A model generated the notes under the pieces. The model was not told the origin of the DNA, made no database searches, and saw nothing but the letters and a program-made list of their open reading frames with translations. A program made the position numbers and the translations under genes. Below are positions 1 through 7,435 of a stretch of DNA of 64,000 nucleotides, piece by piece (within the stretch, counting starts at the first letter, position 1; the number at the start of each line of letters is the position of its first letter). The DNA is from Ferranicluibacter rubi (GTDB lineage Bacteria > Pseudomonadota > Alphaproteobacteria > Rhizobiales > Rhizobiaceae), in contig NZ_JAANCM010000006.1 in assembly GCF_011603255.1 (NCBI RefSeq), forward strand, positions 62,001 to 126,000, written 5' to 3'.

Positions 1-747
1 CTGTCCGTCCTGATAGGATTCGACGAAATAGGGACCGCTGGAGGGGAAGTTCTTGCGGAACTCGGCCGAGTCCGGAAAATATTTCGAGGAGATTTCCGGC
101 GGCAGCGGCGAGACGAAGTTCATCGAGAGGATATTGAGGAAATCATAGTTCTTGGTGTCGGATTTGATGACCAGCGTCTTTTCGTCAGGCGCGGAGACGC
201 CAGCGATATCGTGGCTATCGATAAAGGCCTTGGATGCCGCCAAATCGCCGGTCGCGACCTTGGAGAAGTCCTTGCAATAGGCCTTGAAGCCGGAAATCGC
301 CAGGTTGAAGTAGTTGATTGCCGCGACCTGCTTGTTCGGGTCGCAGAAACGCTTGATACCGTAGACGAAATCGGATGCGACGATCTTACGCTCGGTCGGC
401 CCGGAGAAGAAGACGTCATCCTTCAGATGAAAGGTGTAGGTCTTGCCGTCGGCGCTGACATCCCAGGATGTCGCCAGATCGGGAACCAGTTGCGTATCGT
501 CCTTGATGTCCGTGGAAGCGCCCGGATAGGTGACCAGCTGACGGGTGACGGCGCGCAGGATTTCCCAGGAATCGGTGCTGTAGCCGGTCAGGGGATCGAA
601 GGCATCGAGATCGGCCTGCAGCGAGGCGATCCTCAGCGTGCCGCCGAATTTCGGCTCCTCGGCCTTGGCCGGCAGAGCGAAGGTTGACAGGATTGAAAGG
701 GCAGAGATCGCGATCCGCTGGGAGGATCGGCGAGTGGAATGCGTCAT
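1..747 (-). CDS. Family-5 ABC solute-binding protein, 3' part outside window (partial)
   Basis: Reading leftwards from an ATG at 745-747, the frame stays open to the window edge (249 codons). It begins with a signal-peptide-like segment (about residues 1-29, ending in ALPAKAEE). Then come hallmarks of peptide/opine/nickel-type family-5 binding proteins: GGTLRIAS, LATSWDVSADGKTYTFHLKD, and later SSGPYFVES. The protein should deliver an oligopeptide-like ligand to a permease in the periplasm. The rest of the gene and any permeases lie beyond position 1. It diverges from a second family-5 binding protein at 1090, so the two importers may share regulation. Overlapping frames in 120-883 read as low-complexity shadows. 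The family is clear but the ligand cannot be told. Confidence 0.85.
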   Translation of the reverse strand, partial: MTHSTRRSSQRIAISALSILSTFALPAKAEEPKFGGTLRIASLQADLDAFDPLTGYSTDSWEILRAVTRQLVTYPGASTDIKDDTQLVPDLATSWDVSADGKTYTFHLKDDVFFSGPTERKIVASDFVYGIKRFCDPNKQVAAINYFNLAISGFKAYCKDFSKVATGDLAASKAFIDSHDIAGVSAPDEKTLVIKSDTKNYDFLNILSMNFVSPLPPEISSKYFPDSAEFRKNFPSSGPYFVESYQDGQ

Positions 748-770
748 TGGGGTCTCCCGTACACTTAATA

Positions 771-785
771 TCTATAGTTTTTATA
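771..785 (-). promoter_or_regulatory. Shared 15-bp promoter element, copy 1
   Basis: On the minus strand this reads TATAAAAACTATAGA, 23 bp before the start codon of the partial SBP gene. It matches the copies at 1060-1074 and 49185-49199 at 12-13 of 15 positions. It may be part of a promoter or an activator site. Function is inferred only from recurrence and position. Confidence 0.45.
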
Positions 786-1059
786 GTCTTTTGAGAAAAC
801 CAAAACGCGCGAAACTTCTCGATGTGAGCGCTTTGAGAAAAATTAGAGCCGGAATTACCCTGATTATTGAAATAAATGTGCATCTGAGGTCATGCACCCG
901 AGACATGCGCAAATGGAACGTCAGTCGGAAAAACACCGATGCGCGACATCCGCGAACGCAAATCTTCGAAATTCCGATATCGGCGATAGAGGATTTCCCC
1001 GGACGCTCGACATTTTAGAACGGATGCACCGCGTCTCGCCGTCCATTCTGTAGCATACC

Positions 1060-1074
1060 TATTAAATCCATAGA
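1060..1074 (+). promoter_or_regulatory. Shared 15-bp promoter element, copy 2
   Basis: The plus strand reads TATTAAATCCATAGA. It extends into GTAAGGGG, whose AAGGGG doubles as the likely ribosome-binding site seven bases before the ATG at 1090. The 19 bases AAATCCATAGAGTAAGGGG (1064-1082) recur exactly upstream of msuE (49177-49195, minus). Confidence 0.5.
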
Positions 1075-1089
1075 GTAAGGGGTTTATAG

Positions 1090-2685
1090 ATGCTGTCCGG
1101 ACGGATTCTGAAATCGAACATGTTGCGTTTCGCCGGCATGCTGATCGTTGCGACGCTGACGTCCGGGCCGACATTGTCCGCCGAGAAGGGCGGCACGCTC
1201 CATCTCATCGTCCAGCCGGAGCCGATATCGCTGAACCCTGGCATCAACCGCCTCGGCCCGGCCACCTTCGTCGGCAACAAGATTTACGACTCGCTTCTCG
1301 GCTATTCCGCCACTGATATCGCTCCCATTCCGCGGCTCGCGGAAAGCTGGACCATTTCCCCTGACGGCAAGACCTATACGTTCAAGCTGCGCCATGGCGT
1401 CACCTGGCACGACGGAGAGCCGTTCACGTCGAAGGACGTGGCCTTCAGCATCGGCGATTTCCTGCCGGTGCAGCATGCGCGTTCCAAGGATGTGCGCGCC
1501 GAGATCGCAAGAATCGAGACACCGGACGCGTTCACCGTCGTCTTTACCCTGAAAGCACCCTACCCGGCCTTCCTGCGCACGCTGAACGTCGCGATCGTTC
1601 CGGCCCATAAATATGTCGGCGTCACGGACTTCCGCAGCGCGCCGGCCAATGGCGAATTCATCGGTACCGGTCCGTTCAAGTTTAAGGAATGGAAGAAGGG
1701 CAGCATTATTCGCCTCGTGCGCAACGAAACATACTGGGATGCCGGCAAGCCCTATCTCGACGAGATCGACTTCCAGGTCGTTCCCGATGCCAATTCCCGC
1801 GCCATCGCTTTTGAGACCGGACAGGTCGATGTGCTGCGTTCGGGCGATGTCGAGAATTTCGACATACCGCGCCTTGCCGCTCTCGACAGCGTCAAGATCA
1901 GCGAAGCGGGATGGGAATTTCTACAGCCGATCGGCTACGTCCACATCAACAATCGCAATCCGATCCTCGCCAACCAGACGGTTCGCCAGGCGATCGTTCA
2001 GGCCATCGACCGCGATTTCATCATCAACACCCTATTCGCTGGCTATGGAAAGCCGAGCAACGGCCCGTTCTCACGGCTGTCGTCCTACAAGGACACCAGC
2101 GTCGAGACCGTCTATCCGTTCGATCCCGAAAAAGCGGCCGCTCTGCTCGACAAGGCCGGATACAAGGCCGACGCAGACGGCACGCGCTTCACCCTTAGGC
2201 TGGTGCCTCTGCCCTACGGCGAACTGTGGTCGCGTCAGGCCGAATATCTGCGCGAAGCGCTCGGTGCCATCGGCATCAAGGTGGAGATCGCCTCCGTCGA
2301 TGTGGCCGGATGGTTCAAGCGGCTGACCACGTTCGATTACGATATCGCCCAGAATTTCGTCTACACGACCGCCGATCCGGGCATCGGCATTCTCTATGGC
2401 TACAGGACCGTTCAGGGCGACAATGCCGGCAGCACGGGCGGCAATGTCAACGGATACTCCAATCCTGAAATCGATGCGCTGCTCGAACAGGGCGCACATG
2501 AAGCCGACGATGCGAAACGCCGGCAAATCTACTCCAAGGTCCAACAGATCCTGTCGCGCGACGTGCCGATGGTCTGGACACATGACATCGTCTTCCCGAC
2601 CCTCTATCGCGACAGGGTCCAAGACCTGATCACGACGGCGCTCGGCACCGACGACAACTTCGCCGCGGTCTGGCTGAAGAAATGA
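1090..2685 (+). CDS. Family-5 ABC solute-binding protein
   Basis: A 531-residue periplasmic binding protein of the peptide/nickel (SBP_bac_5) family, at the usual 500-550 residue length. A signal peptide covers about residues 1-31 (hydrophobic MLRFAGMLIVATL, then SAEKGG). Family motifs are IPRLAESWTISPDGKTY, YTFKLRHGVTWHDGEPFTS and GTGPFKFKEWKKGS. It should capture the ligand for the permeases and fused ATPase encoded immediately downstream; its last four bases overlap the next gene (ATGA). The ATG follows AAGGGG at seven bases; an internal ATG at 1120 is an alternative start. Its partner genes include an SsuD-like monooxygenase, so the ligand could be a sulfur-containing compound. That is inference; ordinary di/oligopeptides are equally possible. 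Confidence 0.9.
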   Translation: MLSGRILKSNMLRFAGMLIVATLTSGPTLSAEKGGTLHLIVQPEPISLNPGINRLGPATFVGNKIYDSLLGYSATDIAPIPRLAESWTISPDGKTYTFKLRHGVTWHDGEPFTSKDVAFSIGDFLPVQHARSKDVRAEIARIETPDAFTVVFTLKAPYPAFLRTLNVAIVPAHKYVGVTDFRSAPANGEFIGTGPFKFKEWKKGSIIRLVRNETYWDAGKPYLDEIDFQVVPDANSRAIAFETGQVDVLRSGDVENFDIPRLAALDSVKISEAGWEFLQPIGYVHINNRNPILANQTVRQAIVQAIDRDFIINTLFAGYGKPSNGPFSRLSSYKDTSVETVYPFDPEKAAALLDKAGYKADADGTRFTLRLVPLPYGELWSRQAEYLREALGAIGIKVEIASVDVAGWFKRLTTFDYDIAQNFVYTTADPGIGILYGYRTVQGDNAGSTGGNVNGYSNPEIDALLEQGAHEADDAKRRQIYSKVQQILSRDVPMVWTHDIVFPTLYRDRVQDLITTALGTDDNFAAVWLKK

Positions 2686-3716
2686 CGCGAGTGGCACGCT
2701 CGCAGCGGCATCAGATACAAGGGATCGCGGCGGCCTATGGCAGGGCCTTCGGGCTGCGGCTTGCCAAGGCAGGGCTCACCCTTTTCGCGGTCATCGTGCT
2801 GAGCTTCCTGCTGGTACGGCTGGCGCCCGGCGATCCCGCCCTGATCCTTGCCGGAGACCAGGGCGGCAGCGATCCGGCCTTCGTCGATGAATTGCGCCAC
2901 CATCTCGGCCTCGACGGTCCGCTTCTCTTTCAGCTCTGGCGCTATCTCCAGAACATCGCCAGCTTCGATTTCGGCATCTCCTATCGCGATCAGCGCCCTG
3001 TCCTCGACATCGTTCTGGAGAAGGTCCCCGCGACGCTGCTTCTGACCGGCAGCGCCTTCGTGTTCTCCATCGTTCTCGGGGTCACACTCGGGGCGCTTTC
3101 CGCACGCCGGCCGGGATCGGCTGTCGATGTCGTCATCACGACGATCTCGGTCGCCTTTTTCGCCATGCCGATGTTCTGGGTCGGCCTCGTCTTCATCATC
3201 GTCTTTGCGGTGAAACTCGGCTGGCTGCCATCCTACGGCATGGAAACCACCGCCGTCTCGGCACGCGGCGGCTGGGCCGCCCTTGGCGACCGGTTGTCCC
3301 ATATGGTTCTGCCCGTGCTGACGCTCGGCTTCTTCTACATGTCGGTCCACGCACGCGTCAGCCGCACGGCCCTCCTGCAGATTTCCGCAATGGATTTCAT
3401 TCGCACCGCCCGCGCCAAGGGCCTGTCGCCCTGGCGGATCTGGCGCGACCATCTGCTGCGCAACGCGCTTTTGCCGACGATCACGGTCGCATCCCTGCAG
3501 GCCGGGCAGTTGATCGGCGGCTCCATCCTTGTCGAAACCGTCTTTGCCTGGCCTGGCATCGGCCGACTGGCCTTCAATGCCCTTTCGGGCCGCGACTACA
3601 ATGTGCTTCTCGCCGTGTTCATCCTGTCCTCCCTTGGCGTCATCATCGCCAACCTGATCGCCGACGCGGCTTACCGGCTGATCGATCCGCGTCTGGAACG
3701 GGAGGGGAAAACATGA
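2682..3716 (+). CDS. ABC transporter permease, DppB type
   Basis: A 344-residue inner-membrane permease of the BPD_transp_1 family with about six hydrophobic segments. The first (ALTLFAVIVLSFLLVRLAPGDP) carries the RLAPGDP signature typical of DppB/GsiC subunits. The cytoplasmic EAA-like loop (DFIRTARAKGLSPWRIW) near residues 237-253 contacts the ATPase. The start ATG overlaps the SBP stop (ATGA), and the end overlaps the next permease, so the genes are translationally coupled. It forms the channel with the DppC-type subunit at 3713. Confidence 0.92.
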   Translation: MTRVARSQRHQIQGIAAAYGRAFGLRLAKAGLTLFAVIVLSFLLVRLAPGDPALILAGDQGGSDPAFVDELRHHLGLDGPLLFQLWRYLQNIASFDFGISYRDQRPVLDIVLEKVPATLLLTGSAFVFSIVLGVTLGALSARRPGSAVDVVITTISVAFFAMPMFWVGLVFIIVFAVKLGWLPSYGMETTAVSARGGWAALGDRLSHMVLPVLTLGFFYMSVHARVSRTALLQISAMDFIRTARAKGLSPWRIWRDHLLRNALLPTITVASLQAGQLIGGSILVETVFAWPGIGRLAFNALSGRDYNVLLAVFILSSLGVIIANLIADAAYRLIDPRLEREGKT

Positions 3717-4552
3717 AACGCCGCTTAAGCCGCCCCTTCCTGACACTGCCCGTCCTTTTCGGCCTGATCGTCCTCGCCCTGCTCGTCTTTTGCGTCATCT
3801 TCGCCGATCTCCTCTACCCGGGAAATCCATGGCGCATGGTGGCACGGCCCAACCTGCCGCCACTGTCTCCCGGATTTCCGGCGGGCACCGACATGCTCGG
3901 CCGCGATCTTGCTGCTGGTCTCGTCCATGGAAGCCGCGCAACGCTCGTGGTCGCCTTCAGCGTCGTTGCTTTCGCGGTCGGTTTGGGCAGCGCCATCGGG
4001 CTGGCGGCCGGGTATCTCGGCGCGGCAATCGACGAAGGGCTCATGCGCTTTACCGAATTCTTCCAGACCATTCCCGGGTTCCTCCTGACGATCATGATCG
4101 TCGCGATCTTTTCTCCCACACGCTGGACGGTCATTCTTGCGATCGCCTTGATGGCCTGGCCGCCCATCGTCCGCGTCGTGCGCGCAGAGGTGCTTTCGCT
4201 TCGCCGACTGGACTGGGTGCGGGCCGCGCGGGTGAGCGGTTTGTCCCACATTCGCATCGCGCTCCTGCATGTCCTGCCCAATGTCCTGCCGCAGATCGTG
4301 GTCCAGTCGTCGCTTCTTCTGGCCAGCGCCATCATGATCGAGTCCGGCATCAGTTTCCTCGGGCTCGGCAGTCGCGACGCCGTGTCCTGGGGCTTCCTGC
4401 TGGGGTCCGGACGCACGGCCTTCAGCGTCAACTGGTGGCTGTCGACGCTTCCGGGCCTTGCCATTTTCCTCACCGTGCTCGCCTTCAATCTGGTGGGCGA
4501 CGGACTGGAACGCTGGCTCGATCCGAAGCGGAGCCGGAGAGCCGGCCCGTGA
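3713..4552 (+). CDS. ABC transporter permease, DppC type
   Basis: A 279-residue inner-membrane permease. The first transmembrane segment is followed by the DppC landmark GTDMLGRDLAAGLVHGSRATL. The EAA loop (DWVRAARVSGLSHIRIALLHVLPNVLP) is near residues 165-190, and the C-terminal FLGLGSRDAVSWGFLLGSGR is typical of this subunit. The ATG overlaps the preceding stop and its own TGA (4550-4552) overlaps the GTG start of the ATPase gene. This is the second half of the heterodimeric channel. The family ends in the expected GDGLERWLDPK, so the gene is intact. Confidence 0.92.
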   Translation: MKRRLSRPFLTLPVLFGLIVLALLVFCVIFADLLYPGNPWRMVARPNLPPLSPGFPAGTDMLGRDLAAGLVHGSRATLVVAFSVVAFAVGLGSAIGLAAGYLGAAIDEGLMRFTEFFQTIPGFLLTIMIVAIFSPTRWTVILAIALMAWPPIVRVVRAEVLSLRRLDWVRAARVSGLSHIRIALLHVLPNVLPQIVVQSSLLLASAIMIESGISFLGLGSRDAVSWGFLLGSGRTAFSVNWWLSTLPGLAIFLTVLAFNLVGDGLERWLDPKRSRRAGP

Positions 4553-6222
4553 CCCAGACCCAGACCCAGACCCAGCCTCGTCCCTCCCCTCTGGTTTCCA
4601 TCGAAAATATCGACATCGCATTGCCAGCCGGCAGCGACCGAAAATTCGCGGTTTCCGGTGCAACGATCTCGATCGACCGAGGCGAAGTGCTCTGCATCGT
4701 CGGCGAAAGCGGGTCCGGGAAATCCGTGCTGGCCTCCGCCATTGCTGGGCTTCTGCCGGGCGATGGCTTGCAGGTGACGAAGGGCCGGCTGCTTTTCGAC
4801 GGACAGGATGTCTTGTCGCTCAACGAGCCGCAGCTTCGCAGACTGCGCGGCGCAAGGATCGGCTTTATTTTCCAGGAACCGATGACGGCGCTCAATCCGC
4901 TCCTGACCGTCGGGCGTCAGCTTGCAGAGGCGCTGGAAGCGCATGGCCATCCCGCCTCGCCGGCAAGAATCGGCGAATTGTTTTCCGCCATGCAACTGCC
5001 CGAACCCGAAACGATCGGCCGGCGTTATCCCCACGAACTTTCCGGCGGGCAGAGGCAGCGCGTGGCGATCGCCATGGCCATGGCCTGCGGTCCGGACCTC
5101 CTGATCGCAGACGAACCGACGACGGCGCTCGACGTGACGACGCAGGCCGAAATCCTGAAGCTGATCCTGGCACTCCGCGTCAGCCATAAGCTGGCGGTCT
5201 TGTTCATCACCCATGATTTCGGCGTCGTGCGCGAGATCGCAGATCGGGTCGCCGTCATGCAGAACGGCGAGATCATCGAGGTGGGCAACGCAAGGTCCGT
5301 GCTCGATACCCCGCAACAGCCTTATACACGTCGCCTCCTTGCCGCCGTGCCGACCCTCGATGCCCTCAGGCGGCCGTCCCTCACGGATCGCGTCGCCCTT
5401 CTCGAACTCGACGGCATCGAAAAGACCCATGCCGCCAGACGTGGGTTCTTTGCGGCGAAAGGCCGATCGGTCATCGCACTTGACGGTGTAGACCTCGAAC
5501 TGCGCGAAGGGGAGACGCTTGCGCTCGTCGGCGAAAGCGGCTCGGGGAAGTCGACGCTCGGACAGGTGATCACCGGTCTGATCGAACGGGACGCCGGACA
5601 TTTCCGGCTGTTCGGCGACGACATCGCACGAGCCGGCGATCTTTTCACATCGCAGCGGCGGCCGGCGGTCCAGATGGTTTTCCAGGACCCTCAATCCTCG
5701 CTCAATCCGCGCCACGACGTCCGCCGCATTCTGACCGAACCGGTTCTGCGGGCAGGCCTGAGCAAGGCCGAGGCGCATGCGCGTATGGCAATGCTCCTTG
5801 CGCGCGTCGGCCTCGATGCGTCCGTGGCAGATCGCAAGCCGCATGCGTTTTCAGGTGGCCAGCGCCAGCGCATCGGCCTTGCGCGCGCATTGATGCACCA
5901 GCCGAGACTGCTCGTCGCCGACGAGCCGGTCTCGGCGCTCGACGTGTCGGTCCAGGCGCAGGTTCTGGACCTCCTTGCGGAGCTACAGCGCGACCTCGGG
6001 CTCGCCATGCTGTTCATCACTCACGATCTGCGGGTTGCCGCGAAGGTTGCCGATCGTATTGCCGTGATGCAGCAGGGGCGGATCGTCGAGGCGGCGGCAA
6101 CCGACGACCTCCTGCACAGGCCACAATCCGCCTACGCCCGCGCGCTGCTTGCCGCCATACCGGGACGGGCGCATGAGGCCGACTTCCCTCACCTCAAACG
6201 TCTTCAACGGGATACGGCATGA
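4549..6222 (+). CDS. Fused double ATPase of a peptide-type ABC importer (DppD-DppF type)
   Basis: About 557 residues with two complete nucleotide-binding domains in one chain. Half 1 has Walker A GESGSGKS, signature LSGGQRQR and Walker B LLIADEPTTALD. Half 2 has Walker A GESGSGKSTLG, FSGGQRQRIGLARAL and LLVADEPVSALDVS. An oligopeptide-transporter C-terminal segment (PYTRRLLAAVP) follows the first half. I take the GTG at 4549, which overlaps the permease stop; upstream extension of the frame runs through the permease gene and looks like shadow sequence. The N-terminus is a Thr-Gln repeat encoded by four ACCCAG units. It powers the importer encoded by 1090-4552. The end overlaps the next ATG (ATGA). 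Confidence 0.93.
   Translation: MTQTQTQTQPRPSPLVSIENIDIALPAGSDRKFAVSGATISIDRGEVLCIVGESGSGKSVLASAIAGLLPGDGLQVTKGRLLFDGQDVLSLNEPQLRRLRGARIGFIFQEPMTALNPLLTVGRQLAEALEAHGHPASPARIGELFSAMQLPEPETIGRRYPHELSGGQRQRVAIAMAMACGPDLLIADEPTTALDVTTQAEILKLILALRVSHKLAVLFITHDFGVVREIADRVAVMQNGEIIEVGNARSVLDTPQQPYTRRLLAAVPTLDALRRPSLTDRVALLELDGIEKTHAARRGFFAAKGRSVIALDGVDLELREGETLALVGESGSGKSTLGQVITGLIERDAGHFRLFGDDIARAGDLFTSQRRPAVQMVFQDPQSSLNPRHDVRRILTEPVLRAGLSKAEAHARMAMLLARVGLDASVADRKPHAFSGGQRQRIGLARALMHQPRLLVADEPVSALDVSVQAQVLDLLAELQRDLGLAMLFITHDLRVAAKVADRIAVMQQGRIVEAAATDDLLHRPQSAYARALLAAIPGRAHEADFPHLKRLQRDTA
4552..4575 (+). repeat. Four tandem ACCCAG hexamers at a gene start
   Basis: The unit ACCCAG repeats four times directly after the GTG start at 4549, giving (Thr-Gln)4. 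Copy-number change by slippage would alter length by whole codon pairs, so it could lengthen the N-terminal tail without shifting the frame. Confidence 0.85.
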
Positions 6223-7358
6223 CCGGAAACATTCATCTTCACTGGTACCTGCCGACGAATGGCGACAGCCGGGGTCTGACAGGCTCCGGGAACGATAGCC
6301 ATATCGTCGAATTTTCCGGCGGCTTCCGCCCACCGACGCTTGCCTATCTCGGCGACGTCGCCCGCGCCGCGGAGGCGCAACAGTTCCATGCCGTGCTGAC
6401 GCCGACCGGCACATGGTGCGAGGATGCCTGGATCGCGACCGCCGCTCTCTCGCGTGAAACGACGCGTCTCAAGTTCCTGGTGGCCTTCCGGCCGGGTCTG
6501 ATATCGCCGACGCTGGTTGCCCATCAGGCGGCGACGTTCCAGAGAATGACCGACGGTCGTCTGCTTCTGAACGTCGTCACCGGTGGCGATCGCTTCGAAC
6601 AGGCGCGTTTCGGCGATCATCTGGACCACGATGCCCGCTATGAGCGGACGGCGGAATTCCTGTCCGTGGTCCGCGGCGTAACTTCGGCACACGCGGACCG
6701 TCCCTTTTCCTTCAAGGGCAAGCACTACGATATCCGCGAAGCCAGTATCGACACCGGTTCCCATGGTCTGCCGCCCGTCTTTTTCGGAGGCGCCAGCCCC
6801 GCAGCGCAGGATGTGGCGGTGGCGCATGCCGACGTCTATCTGGTCTGGGGCCGCCCGCCAGCGGTCGAGGCCGAAACGATCCGCACGCTCAAGGCGCGCG
6901 CCGCCGCCGGTGGGCGTTCGCTGCGCTTCGGTGTACGGCTGCACGTCATTTCCCGCGATACCGAAGATGAGGCCTGGGCCGTGGCGGACAAGCTGCTCGG
7001 CTGGCTCTCGCCGGACCGGGTGCGAAAGGCGCAGGAACTGCTCGCCAAATCGGAGTCCATCGGCCAGAGCCAGATGTCGGCATTGAACGCGGGGCGCGAA
7101 GGCCTGCCGACCTCGGCGCGCGCCCTGGAAATCCACCCCGGTCTCTGGGCCGGCTACGGCCTGGTGCGCGGCGGGGCAGGTACGGCTCTGGTCGGAAGCC
7201 ATGCGCAGGTCGCCGACCTTATCGAAACCTATCATCATGCCGGCTTCGACCACTTCATCCTTTCCGGCCAGCCCCATCTCGAAGAGGCCTGGCACTTTGG
7301 CGAAGGCGCCGCAGCCATTCTCAGAGCGCGCGGTCTCCTCGCGCCGATATCGTCGTAA
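6219..7358 (+). CDS. LLM-class flavin-dependent monooxygenase (SsuD-like)
   Basis: A 379-residue protein of the bacterial luciferase-like two-component monooxygenase family, closest in pattern to alkanesulfonate monooxygenases: LVAFRPGLISPTLVAHQAATFQRMTDGRLLLNVVTGG, then HDARYERTAEFLSVVRGV, and FFGGASPAAQDVAVAHADVYLVWGRPP. Such enzymes use FMNH2 from a separate reductase to oxidise an imported substrate, often releasing sulfite from a sulfonate. No reductase lies in this operon; the msuE-like gene at 48.5 kb could serve it. It is coupled to the ATPase gene by an ATGA overlap, so substrate import and oxidation are probably linked. The substrate is unknown; SsuD itself normally pairs with SsuABC, not a peptide-type importer. 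Confidence 0.85.
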   Translation: MTGNIHLHWYLPTNGDSRGLTGSGNDSHIVEFSGGFRPPTLAYLGDVARAAEAQQFHAVLTPTGTWCEDAWIATAALSRETTRLKFLVAFRPGLISPTLVAHQAATFQRMTDGRLLLNVVTGGDRFEQARFGDHLDHDARYERTAEFLSVVRGVTSAHADRPFSFKGKHYDIREASIDTGSHGLPPVFFGGASPAAQDVAVAHADVYLVWGRPPAVEAETIRTLKARAAAGGRSLRFGVRLHVISRDTEDEAWAVADKLLGWLSPDRVRKAQELLAKSESIGQSQMSALNAGREGLPTSARALEIHPGLWAGYGLVRGGAGTALVGSHAQVADLIETYHHAGFDHFILSGQPHLEEAWHFGEGAAAILRARGLLAPISS

Positions 7359-7435
7359 CAACGCGACAAGCCCTGCCGCACGTCGTGGCCGCCTCCGCCT
7401 TCAAGACCAACAGAATGAACTCTGGAAGCTCTCGC

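Larger units (their letters stand above)
748..1089. promoter_or_regulatory. Divergent promoter region between two SBP genes
   Basis: The 342 bp hold no credible gene. The region is AT-richer than its surroundings at both ends. Each end carries one copy of a 15-bp element (TATWAAAWCYATAGA) pointing towards its gene, listed separately. The middle (about 800-1040) shows nothing I recognise. Confidence 0.6.

Noticed and set aside
416-883. 155-residue minus frame covering the SBP signal-peptide region
   Set aside because: Out of frame with the clear family-5 SBP reading that starts at 747 and stays open to the edge.
2604-3746. 380-residue minus-strand open frame
   Set aside because: It lies antisense to the DppB permease gene; its composition (Gly/Asp/Arg-rich, charged, no hydrophobic core) is typical of shadow frames in GC-rich DNA.
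4552-4575. Phase-variable on/off repeat
   Set aside because: The unit is six bases, so copy-number changes keep the reading frame; switching off by slippage is not expected.
3814-5844. 676-residue minus-strand open frame
   Set aside because: Antisense to the permease and double-ATPase genes, which have full family motifs; no recognisable domain.
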